Part shown: positions 6,891 to 15,984 of the stretch, in pieces | Position numbering within the stretch: position 1 is the stretch's first letter | Layout of the letters: every line of letters starts with the position of its first letter | Assembly: GCF_021043365.1 (NCBI RefSeq) | Contig: NZ_JAJNDU010000003.1 | Coordinates: 1-64,000, forward strand | Direction of reading: 5' to 3' | Origin: Sphingomonas sp. IC-11 | GTDB taxonomy: Bacteria; Pseudomonadota; Alphaproteobacteria; Sphingomonadales; Sphingomonadaceae | Length of the DNA stretch: 64,000 nt | Notes under the pieces: model-generated | What the model saw: the letters and a program-made list of their open reading frames with translations, nothing else | What the model was told of the DNA's origin: nothing | Database searches by the model: none | Translations under genes and position numbers: made by a program

Positions 6891-7973
6891 TCAGTCCTTC
6901 AGAATCTTCTTGAGGGCCATGCCGATGCGCACGGGGCCCGGGAAATATGCCCATTCCAGGCTGTGGGGATACGGCGTGTCGAAACCCGTCACGCGCTCCA
7001 CCGGCGCCTCGAGATGGTAGAAACAGCGCTCCTGCACCAGGGCGGAAAGCTCGGCGCCGAACCCGCCGGTGCGCGTCGCCTCGTGCACGATCAGGCAGCG
7101 CCCAGTCTTCTTCACGCTCTCCTCGATCGTCTCGATGTCGAGTGGCACCAGGCTGCGCAGGTCGATGATCTCGGCGTCGATGCCGGTATCCTCCACCACC
7201 TGCGCACAGACATGCACCATCGTGCCATAGGCAAGCATCGTCACCGCCTCGCCCTTGCGGACGACTGCGGCCTTGCCGATCGGGATCTTGTAATAGCCGC
7301 TCGGCACGTCGCCGCCCGGGTGCTTGGACCAGTTCGCCGCCGGCCGATCCCAATGGCCGTTGAACGGGCCGTTGTAGATGCGCTTGGGTTCGAAGAAGAT
7401 CACCGGATCATTGTCCTCGATCGCGGAGATCAGCAGGCCCTTGGCATCGTAGGGTGTCGACGGAATCACCGTCTTCAGGCCCGATACGTGGGTGAAGATG
7501 CCTTCCGGGCTCTGCGAGTGCGTCTGCCCGCCGAAGATGCCGCCGCCGAAGGGCGATCGCACCGTGATCGGCGCGGTGAATTCCCCGCCCGAACGATAAC
7601 GCAGCCGCGCCGCCTCGCTCACCAGCTGGTCGAGCGCGGGATAGATGTAATCGGCGAACTGGATCTCGGGCACGGGCCGCAGGCCATAGGCGCCCATGCC
7701 GATCGCGACGCCGATGATGCCGATTTCGGTGATCGGCGTGTCGAACACGCGGGTCTTGCCGTATTTCGCCTGCAAGCCCGCGGTGGCGCGGAACACGCCG
7801 CCGAAATAGCCGACATCCTCGCCCATCACGACGACGCCCGGATCGCGCGCCATCATCACGTCCATGGCGGAATTGATCGCCTGGATCATGTTCATGCGCT
7901 GGGTGGCGTCGGTGGTGGTTTCCGCCTCGCCCGGCATCACCGCTGCATCGTCTGTTACGGTCACGTCGCTCAC
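6891..7973 (-). CDS. bkdA2: 2-oxoisovalerate dehydrogenase E1 beta subunit
   Basis: Beta subunit (360 residues) of the thiamine-diphosphate-dependent E1 component. MNMIQAINSAMDVMMARDPG, VVVMGEDVGYFGGVFRATAG and RSPFGGGIFGGQTHSQSPEG are conserved E1 beta blocks. The C-terminal domain has LIVHEATRTGGFGAEL. I place the start at GTG 7973 because GGAG lies 7 nt upstream. A frame open to 8039 runs into an inverted repeat and encodes its typical translation (DPRLRGDD), so it is rejected. ATG 7937 is another possibility. It pairs with E1 alpha upstream, from which it is separated by a 142-bp gap carrying a palindromic repeat. Confidence 0.93.
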   Translation of the reverse strand: MSDVTVTDDAAVMPGEAETTTDATQRMNMIQAINSAMDVMMARDPGVVVMGEDVGYFGGVFRATAGLQAKYGKTRVFDTPITEIGIIGVAIGMGAYGLRPVPEIQFADYIYPALDQLVSEAARLRYRSGGEFTAPITVRSPFGGGIFGGQTHSQSPEGIFTHVSGLKTVIPSTPYDAKGLLISAIEDNDPVIFFEPKRIYNGPFNGHWDRPAANWSKHPGGDVPSGYYKIPIGKAAVVRKGEAVTMLAYGTMVHVCAQVVEDTGIDAEIIDLRSLVPLDIETIEESVKKTGRCLIVHEATRTGGFGAELSALVQERCFYHLEAPVERVTGFDTPYPHSLEWAYFPGPVRIGMALKKILKD

Positions 7974-7985
7974 CAAACCCACTCC

Positions 7986-8077
7986 GTCATCCCCGCGCAG
8001 GCGGGGATCCATAAACGCAAGGCATCGAAGGAGCCGCACGGCCAGCGGCTATGGATTCCCGCCTGCGCGGGAATGAC
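7986..8077. repeat. Bipartite palindromic repeat (REP-like) between E1 beta and E1 alpha
   Basis: Two 28-bp arms in inverted orientation, at 7986-8013 and 8050-8077, are separated by 36 bp. The left arm reads GTCATCCCCGCGCAGGCGGG plus GATCCATA. The right arm is its reverse complement with two differences. Each arm is itself a small hairpin (CCCCGC-GCAG-GCGGGG and TCCCGC-CTGC-GCGGGA), and the two differences keep those hairpins paired. The repeat type (GTCATTCCCGCGCAGGCGGG) is, as I recall, common in sphingomonads. It could act as a processing or attenuation site within the operon. Confidence 0.75.
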
Positions 8078-8115
8078 GATGCTGACAAAACCGCTTTGGC
8101 TCCGATCCACACGCA

Positions 8116-9402
8116 TCACTTCTTGCGCGCCCATGGCCGCCCGCTTTCCTCTTCCTCGGCGATCATCTGCGCCTGCTGTTCGCGCAAATGCCACGGCATC
8201 TCCTCGAACACGCCGTCGAACAGCGTGTCGAGCGGCTGGTGCAGGCCGTGGCCCAGGATGCCGTTCTTCTCGGCTTCCTTCTGCGCGGCCTTCACCTCGT
8301 CGGCGACCTCCTTGTCCATCGCGGCGTGGCGTTCCTCGTCCCATTCGCCGATGGCGATCAGGTGATCCTTCAGCCGCCGGATCGGGTCGCCCAGCGGCCA
8401 TGCGGTCGGCTCGCCCGCGCTGCGATATTGCGAGGGATCGTCGGAGGTCGAATGGCCTTCCGCGCGATAGGTGAAATGCTCAATCAGCGTCGGGCCCTGG
8501 TTGGTCCGCGCACGCTCCGCCGCCCATTGCGTGGCGGCATAGACGGCCAGCGCGTCATTGCCGTCGACGCGCAAGCCCGCGATGCCATAGCCAACCGCGC
8601 GCGCCGCGAACGTCGTCGCCTCCGCGCCCGCAAAGCCGGAAAAGCTCGAGATCGCCCACTGGTTGTTGACGACGTTGAAGATCACCGGCGCGCGATAGAC
8701 GGTGGCAAAGGTCAGCGCGGAGTGGAAGTCGCCCTCCGCGGTCGATCCCTCGCCGCACCAGGTGGCGGCAATGCGCGTGTCGCCCTTCGATGCGGACGCC
8801 ATCGCCCAGCCTACCGCCTGCGGATATTGCGTCGTCAGATTGCCCGAGATCGAGAAGAAGCTGAAGCGCTTCTCCGAATACATGATCGGCAGCTGCTTGC
8901 CCTGCAGCTTGTCGCCGGTGTTCGAATAGATCTGGTTCATCATGTCGACCAGCGGGCAGCCGCGCGCGATCAGCAGGCCCTGCTGGCGATACGACGGGAA
9001 GCACATGTCGTCGGCGTCCAGCGCATAGGCCTGCGGCACTGCCACCGCCTCCTCGCCCAGCGACTTCATGTAGAAGCTCGTCTTGCCCTGGCGCTGCGCG
9101 CGGAACATGCGTTCGTCGAACGCGCGCACCGTCGCCATGTGGCGCAGCATGCGCCGTAGCGTGTCGGGTGACAGCTTGGGGTCCCATGGGCCGACGGCCT
9201 GGTTGTTCTCGTCCAGCACCCGCACCATCGTGTAGACGAGGTCGGTGAAGGCGCGCGGGTCCTCGGCCGTATCGGGTCGGCGCACGGATCCTGCCGCGGG
9301 AACATCGACGTCCGCGAAATCCACCGTGTCGCCTGGTCGGAACTTGGGCTCGGGCACATGCAGCGCGAGCGGGGGCAAATTGCTGCGGGCGGCGTCCGCC
9401 AT
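8116..9402 (-). CDS. bkdA1: 2-oxoisovalerate dehydrogenase E1 alpha subunit
   Basis: Alpha subunit (428 residues) of the branched-chain 2-oxoacid dehydrogenase E1. CGEGSTAEGDFHSALTFATV followed by VNNQWAIS is the thiamine diphosphate and Mg binding motif (GxG-x(about 25)-NN). MCFPSYRQQGLLIARG and YRAEGHSTSDDPSQYR are typical of the BCKDH alpha family, the last containing the phosphorylation-loop region of homologues. The N-terminal extension of about 60 residues before the core is also usual for this family. The start ATG 9402 is preceded by GGAGA. The gene is first in the E1 alpha-E1 beta-E2-SRPBCC operon. No E3 (lipoamide dehydrogenase) gene is linked. Confidence 0.94.
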   Translation of the reverse strand: MADAARSNLPPLALHVPEPKFRPGDTVDFADVDVPAAGSVRRPDTAEDPRAFTDLVYTMVRVLDENNQAVGPWDPKLSPDTLRRMLRHMATVRAFDERMFRAQRQGKTSFYMKSLGEEAVAVPQAYALDADDMCFPSYRQQGLLIARGCPLVDMMNQIYSNTGDKLQGKQLPIMYSEKRFSFFSISGNLTTQYPQAVGWAMASASKGDTRIAATWCGEGSTAEGDFHSALTFATVYRAPVIFNVVNNQWAISSFSGFAGAEATTFAARAVGYGIAGLRVDGNDALAVYAATQWAAERARTNQGPTLIEHFTYRAEGHSTSDDPSQYRSAGEPTAWPLGDPIRRLKDHLIAIGEWDEERHAAMDKEVADEVKAAQKEAEKNGILGHGLHQPLDTLFDGVFEEMPWHLREQQAQMIAEEEESGRPWARKK

Positions 9403-9744
9403 GATCTCTCCGGTGTCAAACGCGTGGGGCAAAACGCACGAACGCGTTGCTGGGGCCTTGTTATAAAATTTCAACAGATCGGGAAAGAGGTCGTTTCAGC
9501 TGCAACGATTTGGGCGCGCGTTCCACCAGGGCCGACGCAGTGGAACCGTGAAGATACAGACACTTGCTAGATAAGGGCGTGCTTCTGCATAAACCCGCGC
9601 CAGGCAGAGGGCGATCATTCCTGCCGCCCGGCGGGGTCTGTTAACGAAGCATCACAGCCGCTGAACGCGGCAAGTACGATGAACGATTGACTCTCTCGAG
9701 CGTTGGAACAAAATAGGAACATTCGTAGCAAGTGAGTCGAAAAC
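9403..9744. other. Divergent control region between BCKDH operon and imuA
   Basis: About 340 bp without a gene. It must carry the promoters for the leftward BCKDH operon and the rightward mutagenesis cassette. The only clear signal is the LexA box at 9706-9720. AT-rich patches occur at 9461-9475 (TTATAAAATTTCAAC) and could hold the leftward promoter. No RNA gene is evident. Confidence 0.6.
9706..9720 (+). promoter_or_regulatory. LexA (SOS) box upstream of imuA
   Basis: GAACAAAATAGGAAC is a perfect GAAC-N7-GAAC direct repeat, the alphaproteobacterial LexA operator. It lies 25 bp before the imuA start, so LexA binding would block transcription of imuA-imuB-dnaE2 until DNA damage. Confidence 0.88.
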
Positions 9745-10500
9745 GTGTCGTCCCCTGCCGTCATTGCCGAGCTGCGCGAGACGCTTCGGGCCATCGAGGG
9801 CGATGGATACCGGAGACGCGAAACACTGCCGTTCGGCATCGCGTCAATCGATTCGCGACTGGCCGATGGCGGGCTGCGACTCGACGCGTTGCATGAAGTC
9901 GCCGCCGGCACTGCCAACCTGGGCGACGATGCCGCCGCCACCTTGTTCATGGCCGGGATCGCCGCGCGCGCCTGGGGGCCGATCCTGTGGGTGGTGCGCC
10001 GACGCGACCTGTTCGCCCCCGGCCTTTACCAGGCCGGCCTCTCCCCCGAACGCGTCCTTTATGCCGAGGCGCGCGACGATGCCGAATTGCTCGCGCTGAT
10101 GGAGGAAGGGCTGCGCCACCGCGGCCTTGGCGCAGTGATCGGCGAGGTGAAGCGTGCCGCCATGCCCGCCACCCGCCGGCTGCAACTCGCGGCGGAGGGG
10201 GGCCGCACGATCGCTCTCCTCCTGCGCCGTCATCCGCGCGAGGATGCCGATCCGCTGGCCCCGCCCTCCGCCGCGCTCACCCGCTGGCGGATCGCTTCCG
10301 CTCCCTCCGTTCCTCTGCGCTGCGGCAGCATGGGCCGCCCGCGCTGGGCCGTCTCGCTGGTGCGGCAACGCGGCGGCGAACCTTTCGACACTTTGCTGGA
10401 GGCCTGCGATGACACGGGTCGTCTCGCTCTACCTGCCGCACTGGGCGATCGATCGCGTGCGTCGGGCCGAGCGTCGCCGCGCACCAACGCCGCGGCCTGA
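9745..10500 (+). CDS. imuA: ImuA-like RecA-related SOS mutagenesis protein
   Basis: ImuA (251 residues) is the RecA-fold-like partner of the ImuB/DnaE2 translesion machinery. The segments LPFGIASIDSRLADGGLRLD and ALHEVAAGTANLGDDAAATL match the start of alphaproteobacterial ImuA. As in the family, the Walker A lysine motif is not preserved (no GxxxxGKT). The central ILWVVRRRDLFAPGLYQAGL and C-terminal RWAVSLVRQRGGEPFDTLLE are also characteristic. The start is GTG 9745, 24 bp after the LexA box, with a weak ribosome binding site. The last 92 bp overlap imuB in another frame, implying coupled translation. Confidence 0.88.
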   Translation: MSSPAVIAELRETLRAIEGDGYRRRETLPFGIASIDSRLADGGLRLDALHEVAAGTANLGDDAAATLFMAGIAARAWGPILWVVRRRDLFAPGLYQAGLSPERVLYAEARDDAELLALMEEGLRHRGLGAVIGEVKRAAMPATRRLQLAAEGGRTIALLLRRHPREDADPLAPPSAALTRWRIASAPSVPLRCGSMGRPRWAVSLVRQRGGEPFDTLLEACDDTGRLALPAALGDRSRASGRASPRTNAAA

Positions 10501-12613
10501 ACCGGGCACTACGCTCGATCTCGCGCCGCTCACGGCGGCGGTGGCCGAGGAACAGGTGCTGCAATGCGACGCGCCGAAGAACACCGGCTGGCGCCCCGGC
10601 GCCCGCTGGGCGCGCAGCGATGCGGCTGCCCCGGCCGAAAAGCCCTGGTCGCAATCGACGCGCGCCGATGTCGCGCGCCAGGTGGAAGCCATGCCCGCCC
10701 ACCAGCGTCCGCCGATGCGCGAAATGGGCCGCCGCAGCGAGGCCGCCGATCATCCCTTCCGCGCCATGCCGCCCGACGAAGGCGCGCGTCCCGTCCCGAC
10801 GACGCTACCCGTGCGTCCCGATCCCGAGGACGTGCCCAACACCCGCTGGCGCGGCTTCGACGGCCTCGATCCCAACGCCGACGATCGCGCCGCCGCCGCG
10901 CTCGCGCGGTGGAACGCCATGCCCAGCGTCCGTTATCCCGGCGAAGGGCCCCACCCCGACAAATACGCCCGCTGCGGCTCCAACGACGCCGGCGCGCGCG
11001 TTTCCGGCGTCGCGCCCTTTTTCGATACCGGCCGAACCCTCGCCAACACCGTCGCCCGCGCCAGCAATCTCCAACATGCCCCGCGCCAACCCCACACGCG
11101 CAATGTTCGAGAAGTTTGCGCCCCCCTCATCACCGTGCACAAGATCGGCAGCCGCATCGAAATCGCCGCCGCCTCGCCCGAAGCCCGCGCGCTCGGCCTC
11201 ACGCCCGGCATGGCGCTGACCCAGGCACGCGCCGCCGTGCCCGACATCGACGTGCGCGACGCCGATGCCGCCGGCGATCTCGCCGATCTGCAGCGCCTCG
11301 CCACCGCGCTCGCCAGCCGCTGGTGCCCGGTGGTCGCACTATCCGGCACCGACGGCCTGTTCCTGGAGATCAGCGGCACCGCCCACCTCCACGGCGGCGA
11401 GGAAGCCATGGCCCGCCGCCTGCTGCGCCTGCTCGCCCGGCTCGGCATCACCGCGCAGCTGGCGATCGCCGACACCGCCGGCGCTGCCTGGGCCTTTGCG
11501 CGCCAGGCCGCGCCCGCCGCGATCATCCCGCCCGGCGCGCACGTCGCCGCGCTCGAGCCGCTGCCGGTCACCGCGCTGCGCCTGGAGGATAGCGCCCGCG
11601 AGCTGCTCGCCCGGCTCGGCGTCGACACGATTGGCGAGCTCATGGCGATGCCCCGCGCGCCGCTGGTCCGCCGCTTCGGCAAGGCAATCGCGCAGCGGCT
11701 CGACCAGGCGACCGGCGCCCTGCCCGAGCCGCTCGATCCGATCATCCCGGTGCAGCCGATCGCCGTCACCCGCCGCTTCGCCGAACCGATCGCCACCGCC
11801 GATGCGATCGGCCATTGGCTCGCCGGCCTCGTCGATGATCTGGCAGGCGCATTGGCCAAGGCCGGCGTCGGCGCCCGCGCGCTCGCCTTCGTCGCCACGC
11901 GTGTCGATTCGACCGATCAGGTGATCCGCATCGGCCTTGCCCGGGCCAGCCGCGAACCCTCGCACCTGCTGCGCCTCATCGTCCGCCGCATCGAGGAGAT
12001 CGACGTCGGCTACGGCCTCGACGCGCTGACGCTTCACCTCGTTCGCGCCGATCCGCTCGGCCCCGAGACGCTGGGCGCGGCGCTCGCAGAGCAGCAGGCG
12101 CCCGATCTTGCTCCTCTGGTCGACACGCTTGCCAACCGCATCGGCCCTTCGCGGCTGTGGCGGCATCAACCGATCGAAAGCGACGTGCCCGAACGCTCCG
12201 TCGCCCCGCTGCCACCACTCGATCCTCCCACCACCGCTGCCACCCGCCTGAAGCGCGACGATGTGCGCCAGCTCGATGGCCGCACGCCCGATCATGCCTG
12301 GCACCCGCGCTGGCCGCGCCCCGCCCGGCTGCTGCGCCGTCCCGAGCCGATCGATCACGTCATTGCCGAAATGCCCGATCATGCGCCTCGCCGCTTCACC
12401 TGGCGCGGCCGTCCGCACCGCATCACCCATTCCGACGGGCCCGAACGGATCACCGGCGAATGGTGGCGCCGCGCGGGCGAGCGGGCCGGGGTGCGCGATT
12501 ATTTCCGCGTCGAGGACGATCAGGGCCACCGTTTCTGGCTGTTCCGCCGCGGCGATGGCGTCCGCGCGGAAACCGGCGATCTCAGCTGGTACATCCATGG
12601 CACCTTTGCGTGA
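10409..12613 (+). CDS. imuB: ImuB Y-family polymerase-like protein with a large internal insertion
   Basis: ImuB is a catalytically inactive Y-family polymerase homologue that links DnaE2 to the beta clamp during error-prone repair. The protein starts MTRVVSLYLPHWAIDRVRRA. The core then resumes at PLITVHKIGSRIEIAAASPE (about 239), continues through DGLFLEISGTAHLHGGEEAM and LARLGVDTIGELMAMP (HhH), and ends with a C-terminal RPARLLRRPEPIDH-type region. Acidic catalytic residues are absent, as expected. At 734 residues it is roughly 200 longer than homologues I know. The extra part is residues about 25-236, an Ala/Pro/Arg-rich segment without recognisable domain. It is in frame and intact. Confidence 0.9.
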   Translation: MTRVVSLYLPHWAIDRVRRAERRRAPTPRPEPGTTLDLAPLTAAVAEEQVLQCDAPKNTGWRPGARWARSDAAAPAEKPWSQSTRADVARQVEAMPAHQRPPMREMGRRSEAADHPFRAMPPDEGARPVPTTLPVRPDPEDVPNTRWRGFDGLDPNADDRAAAALARWNAMPSVRYPGEGPHPDKYARCGSNDAGARVSGVAPFFDTGRTLANTVARASNLQHAPRQPHTRNVREVCAPLITVHKIGSRIEIAAASPEARALGLTPGMALTQARAAVPDIDVRDADAAGDLADLQRLATALASRWCPVVALSGTDGLFLEISGTAHLHGGEEAMARRLLRLLARLGITAQLAIADTAGAAWAFARQAAPAAIIPPGAHVAALEPLPVTALRLEDSARELLARLGVDTIGELMAMPRAPLVRRFGKAIAQRLDQATGALPEPLDPIIPVQPIAVTRRFAEPIATADAIGHWLAGLVDDLAGALAKAGVGARALAFVATRVDSTDQVIRIGLARASREPSHLLRLIVRRIEEIDVGYGLDALTLHLVRADPLGPETLGAALAEQQAPDLAPLVDTLANRIGPSRLWRHQPIESDVPERSVAPLPPLDPPTTAATRLKRDDVRQLDGRTPDHAWHPRWPRPARLLRRPEPIDHVIAEMPDHAPRRFTWRGRPHRITHSDGPERITGEWWRRAGERAGVRDYFRVEDDQGHRFWLFRRGDGVRAETGDLSWYIHGTFA

Positions 12614-12628
12614 TCCGCATGGTGCCGC

Positions 12629-15600
12629 ATGACGTACAGCGAGCTTCAGGTCACCACGCACTTCTCGTTCCTGCGCGGCGCGTCCTCCTGTGAGGAACTG
12701 TTCGCCACCGCCGCGCTGATGGGGATGCCGGCGCTCGGCATCACCGATCGCAACTCGGTCGCCGGCGTGGTCCGCGCGCTCTACGCCACCGAACAGGTGC
12801 GCAAGGATCAGGGGCTGGAGATCCGCTCCATCCCCGGCTGCCGGCTCGATCTTGTCACCGGCGAATCCCTGCTCGTCTGGCCGGAGGACCGCGCCGCCTG
12901 GAGCCGGCTCACCCGCCTGCTCACGCTCGGCAAGTCCCGCGCGGACGCACAACGCGGCGAAAAGGGCCACTGCTTCCTCCATTGGGAGGATGTCGCCGCT
13001 TACGCCGACGGCCTCGTCGCCGCGCTGGTGCCGGGCCGCAGCGGCGCAGCGCCCGATGCGCTCGCCGCCACAGCCGACATCTTCGGCAAGCGCGGCCACA
13101 TCTGCCTCACCCCCTGGCGCCGCCCTGGGGAGCGGCGGCGCTTCGCCGAAACGGCCTCCGCCGCCACCGCGTACGGCCTGGCGCCGCTCGCCACCGGGGA
13201 CGTGCTCTATCACGAGCCCGATCGTCGGATGCTGCAGGACGTCATCACCGCAATCCGCGAAAAATGCACGATCGACGAACTGGGCTTTCGCCGCGAGCGC
13301 CACGCCGATCGCCATCTCCAGCCTCCGGAGGAAATGGCGCGCCGCTTCGCCGCTTACCCCCAGGCGCTCGCCGCGGTCGAGGCGATCGTCGAACGCTGCA
13401 CCTTCTCGCTGCGCGACCTCGACTATCAATATCCCGACGAGATCATCATGTCCGGCCGCACCGCGCAGGAGGCACTGGAACGCCTGTCGCGCAACGCGCT
13501 CGCCGACCGCTTCGATGGCCAACCGCCGGAGCCCTATACCAGGCAGCTCGAGCACGAACTCTCGCTCGTCGCGAAGATGGGCTACGCGCCCTATTTCCTT
13601 ACCGTAAACTCGATCGTGAGCTACGCCCGCTCGATCGAGATCCTGTGCCAGGGCCGCGGCTCGGCGGCCAATTCGGTCATCTGCTTCGTGCTCGGCATCA
13701 CCTCGATCGATCCGATTAAGCACCAACTCCTCTTCGAGCGCTTCGTCTCGGAGGAGCGCCGCGAGCCGCCCGACATCGACATCGATTTCGAGCATGAGCG
13801 GCGTGAGGAAGTGATCCAGTGGATCTACGAAACCTACGGCCGTGACCATGCCGCGCTGACCGCCGTGGTCAGCCGCTTCCGCACCCGCGGCGCGATCCGC
13901 GAAGTCGGCAAGGTACTCGGCCTGCCCGAGGACATGACCTCAGCGCTCGCTGGCCAGGTATGGGGCTGGTCGAACGAAGGCGTGCCCGACAGCCACGTAC
14001 AGGCGCTCAATCTCGACGCCGGCGAACCGCGCCTCGCGCTCGCGCTGCAACTTGCCAAGGAGCTGATCGGCACGCCGCGCCATTTGTCACAGCACCCCGG
14101 CGGCTTCGTCCTGACGCGCGATCCGCTGCACGATCTCGTACCGATCGAGCCCGCCGCGATGGTCGATCGCCACGTCATCGAATGGGAAAAGGAGGATATC
14201 GAGCATCTCGGCTTCATGAAGGTCGATATCCTTGGCCTCGGCATGCTCGGCTGTATGCGCCGCGCCTTCGACCTGCTCGGTCAGCACAAGGGCATCGCCA
14301 TGACGATGGCGAGCGACCCGTTGCAGGATGATGACCCTGCGACGTTCAGGATGATCCAGCAGGCCGATACGCTGGGCGTATTCCAGATCGAGAGCCGTGC
14401 GCAGATGAGCATGCTGCCGCGCATGAAGCCGACCAATTTCTACGATATCGCCATCCAGGTCGCGATCGTCCGCCCGGGCCCGATTCAGGGCGACATGGTG
14501 CACCCCTATCTGAAGCGCCGCGCCTTACCCCCCGCGGAGCAGGCGAAAATCGATTATCCCAGTCCCAAGCTGAAGGACGTGCTGCAAAAGACGCTGGGCG
14601 TGCCGCTGTTCCAGGAACAGGCGATGCAGGTGGCGATCCTCGGCGCTGGCTTCACCCCGGGCGAGGCCGATCAACTGCGCCGCGCCATGGCGACGTTCAA
14701 GATGACCGGCGGCGTCGGCATTTTCCGCGAGAAGCTGATCGCCGGCATGCGCGCCAACGGCATCGCACTCGATTTCGCCGAGCGGTTGGTCAAGCAGATC
14801 GAGGGGTTCGGAAGCTACGGCTTCCCCGAAAGCCACGCGGCCAGCTTTGCCAAGATCGCCTATGCCTCGTCTTGGATGAAATGCCATCACCCCGACGTGT
14901 TCTGCGCGGCATTGCTCAACGCCCAGCCGATGGGCTTCTACGCCCCGGCGCAGATCGTGCGCGATGCCCGTGCGCATGGCGTCGAAATCCGGCCGGTATG
15001 CATCAAGACCAGCGATTGGGACACGACGCTGCTGGAGGATCGCCGGGCGCAAAAGCCGCTTCGCCTCGGCCTGCGCATCGTCCACGGCCTTTCCGCCGCC
15101 GATGCGGGGAAGATCATCACCGCCCGCGCCGACCGTCCCTTCACCTCGGTCGAGGACGTATGGCGCCGCTCCGGCGTGCCGCTCGCCGCACTGGAAAAGC
15201 TCGCCAAGGCTGATGCCTTTGCCGGCATGGGGCTCGGTCGGCGCCAGGCGCTATGGGCGATCCGTGGCCTTGGGGACACGCCGCTGCCCTTGCTGGCGGC
15301 GATCGAGACGAAGGAGGATCCGGTGCACCTGCGCGCGCTCACCGCGGGCCGGGAGGTGGTGGAGGATTATCGCGCCACCCAACTGACGCTGCGCCAGCAC
15401 CCCCTCACCTTCCTGCGCGATCGCTTGGCTGAGCGCCGCTGCGTCCGGTGCGAGGATCTGAAGACCATCAAGGAAGGCACGCTGGTCGATGTCGCCGGCA
15501 TCATTCTCGTCCGCCAGCGGCCGGGCAGCGCCAAGGGCGTCTTGTTCATCACCATCGAGGACGAAACGGGCGTCGCGAACGGCATATTGTGGCCCGACCG

Positions 15601-15913
15601 GTTCGAGGCGCAGCGCCGCACCGTGATGTCCTCCGCCATGGTCAGCATCCGCGGTCGCGTGCAGAAGGAAGGGATCGTGATCCACGTCGTCGCCGATCTG
15701 ATCACCGATCTCACCTGGATGCTGCGCGAGGTAGGAGAGATCGACCTGCCCCACCTGAAACTGCCGAGCCTCGTTGCCCGCGGCGACGGTGCGACCCACC
15801 CCGGCGCCCCCGACCGCGGCGACGCGGGGTGGAAGCCGCGCAACCGCACGGATTATCATTATCGCGACCGGCCGGAGGACGTGATTCCAATCCGCAGCCA
15901 TGACTTCCATTGA
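12629..15913 (+). CDS. dnaE2: Error-prone DNA polymerase III alpha subunit DnaE2
   Basis: DnaE2 (1094 residues) is the error-prone C-family polymerase that carries out SOS translesion synthesis with ImuA and ImuB. A PHP domain begins at SELQVTTHFSFLRGAS. The palm has QGRGSAANS (341-349) and PDIDIDF (381-387), where Asp382 and Asp384 are expected catalytic metal ligands. HPGGFVLTRDPLHDLVPIEP, GFMKVDILGLGMLG and QEQAMQVAI follow in order. A C-terminal OB-fold domain (GTLVDVAGIILVRQRPGSAK) follows the tandem HhH region. It starts 15 bp after imuB. The full-length reading frame is undamaged. Confidence 0.97.
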   Translation: MTYSELQVTTHFSFLRGASSCEELFATAALMGMPALGITDRNSVAGVVRALYATEQVRKDQGLEIRSIPGCRLDLVTGESLLVWPEDRAAWSRLTRLLTLGKSRADAQRGEKGHCFLHWEDVAAYADGLVAALVPGRSGAAPDALAATADIFGKRGHICLTPWRRPGERRRFAETASAATAYGLAPLATGDVLYHEPDRRMLQDVITAIREKCTIDELGFRRERHADRHLQPPEEMARRFAAYPQALAAVEAIVERCTFSLRDLDYQYPDEIIMSGRTAQEALERLSRNALADRFDGQPPEPYTRQLEHELSLVAKMGYAPYFLTVNSIVSYARSIEILCQGRGSAANSVICFVLGITSIDPIKHQLLFERFVSEERREPPDIDIDFEHERREEVIQWIYETYGRDHAALTAVVSRFRTRGAIREVGKVLGLPEDMTSALAGQVWGWSNEGVPDSHVQALNLDAGEPRLALALQLAKELIGTPRHLSQHPGGFVLTRDPLHDLVPIEPAAMVDRHVIEWEKEDIEHLGFMKVDILGLGMLGCMRRAFDLLGQHKGIAMTMASDPLQDDDPATFRMIQQADTLGVFQIESRAQMSMLPRMKPTNFYDIAIQVAIVRPGPIQGDMVHPYLKRRALPPAEQAKIDYPSPKLKDVLQKTLGVPLFQEQAMQVAILGAGFTPGEADQLRRAMATFKMTGGVGIFREKLIAGMRANGIALDFAERLVKQIEGFGSYGFPESHAASFAKIAYASSWMKCHHPDVFCAALLNAQPMGFYAPAQIVRDARAHGVEIRPVCIKTSDWDTTLLEDRRAQKPLRLGLRIVHGLSAADAGKIITARADRPFTSVEDVWRRSGVPLAALEKLAKADAFAGMGLGRRQALWAIRGLGDTPLPLLAAIETKEDPVHLRALTAGREVVEDYRATQLTLRQHPLTFLRDRLAERRCVRCEDLKTIKEGTLVDVAGIILVRQRPGSAKGVLFITIEDETGVANGILWPDRFEAQRRTVMSSAMVSIRGRVQKEGIVIHVVADLITDLTWMLREVGEIDLPHLKLPSLVARGDGATHPGAPDRGDAGWKPRNRTDYHYRDRPEDVIPIRSHDFH

Positions 15914-15984
15914 TCTTGCTGAAACACTCGGCTTAGATTTGGCCCGAGCCGGCACGCGACCGGCAGATGGATAGGAGAGACCGC

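Noticed and set aside
7974..8039. N-terminal extension of E1 beta through the repeat
   Set aside because: The extra residues are the translated inverted repeat (DPRLRGDD); a GTG with a good ribosome binding site lies just downstream.
11339..13849. Minus-strand open frame of 836 codons opposite imuB and dnaE2
   Set aside because: Covers conserved motifs of two genes on the other strand; no domain recognisable.
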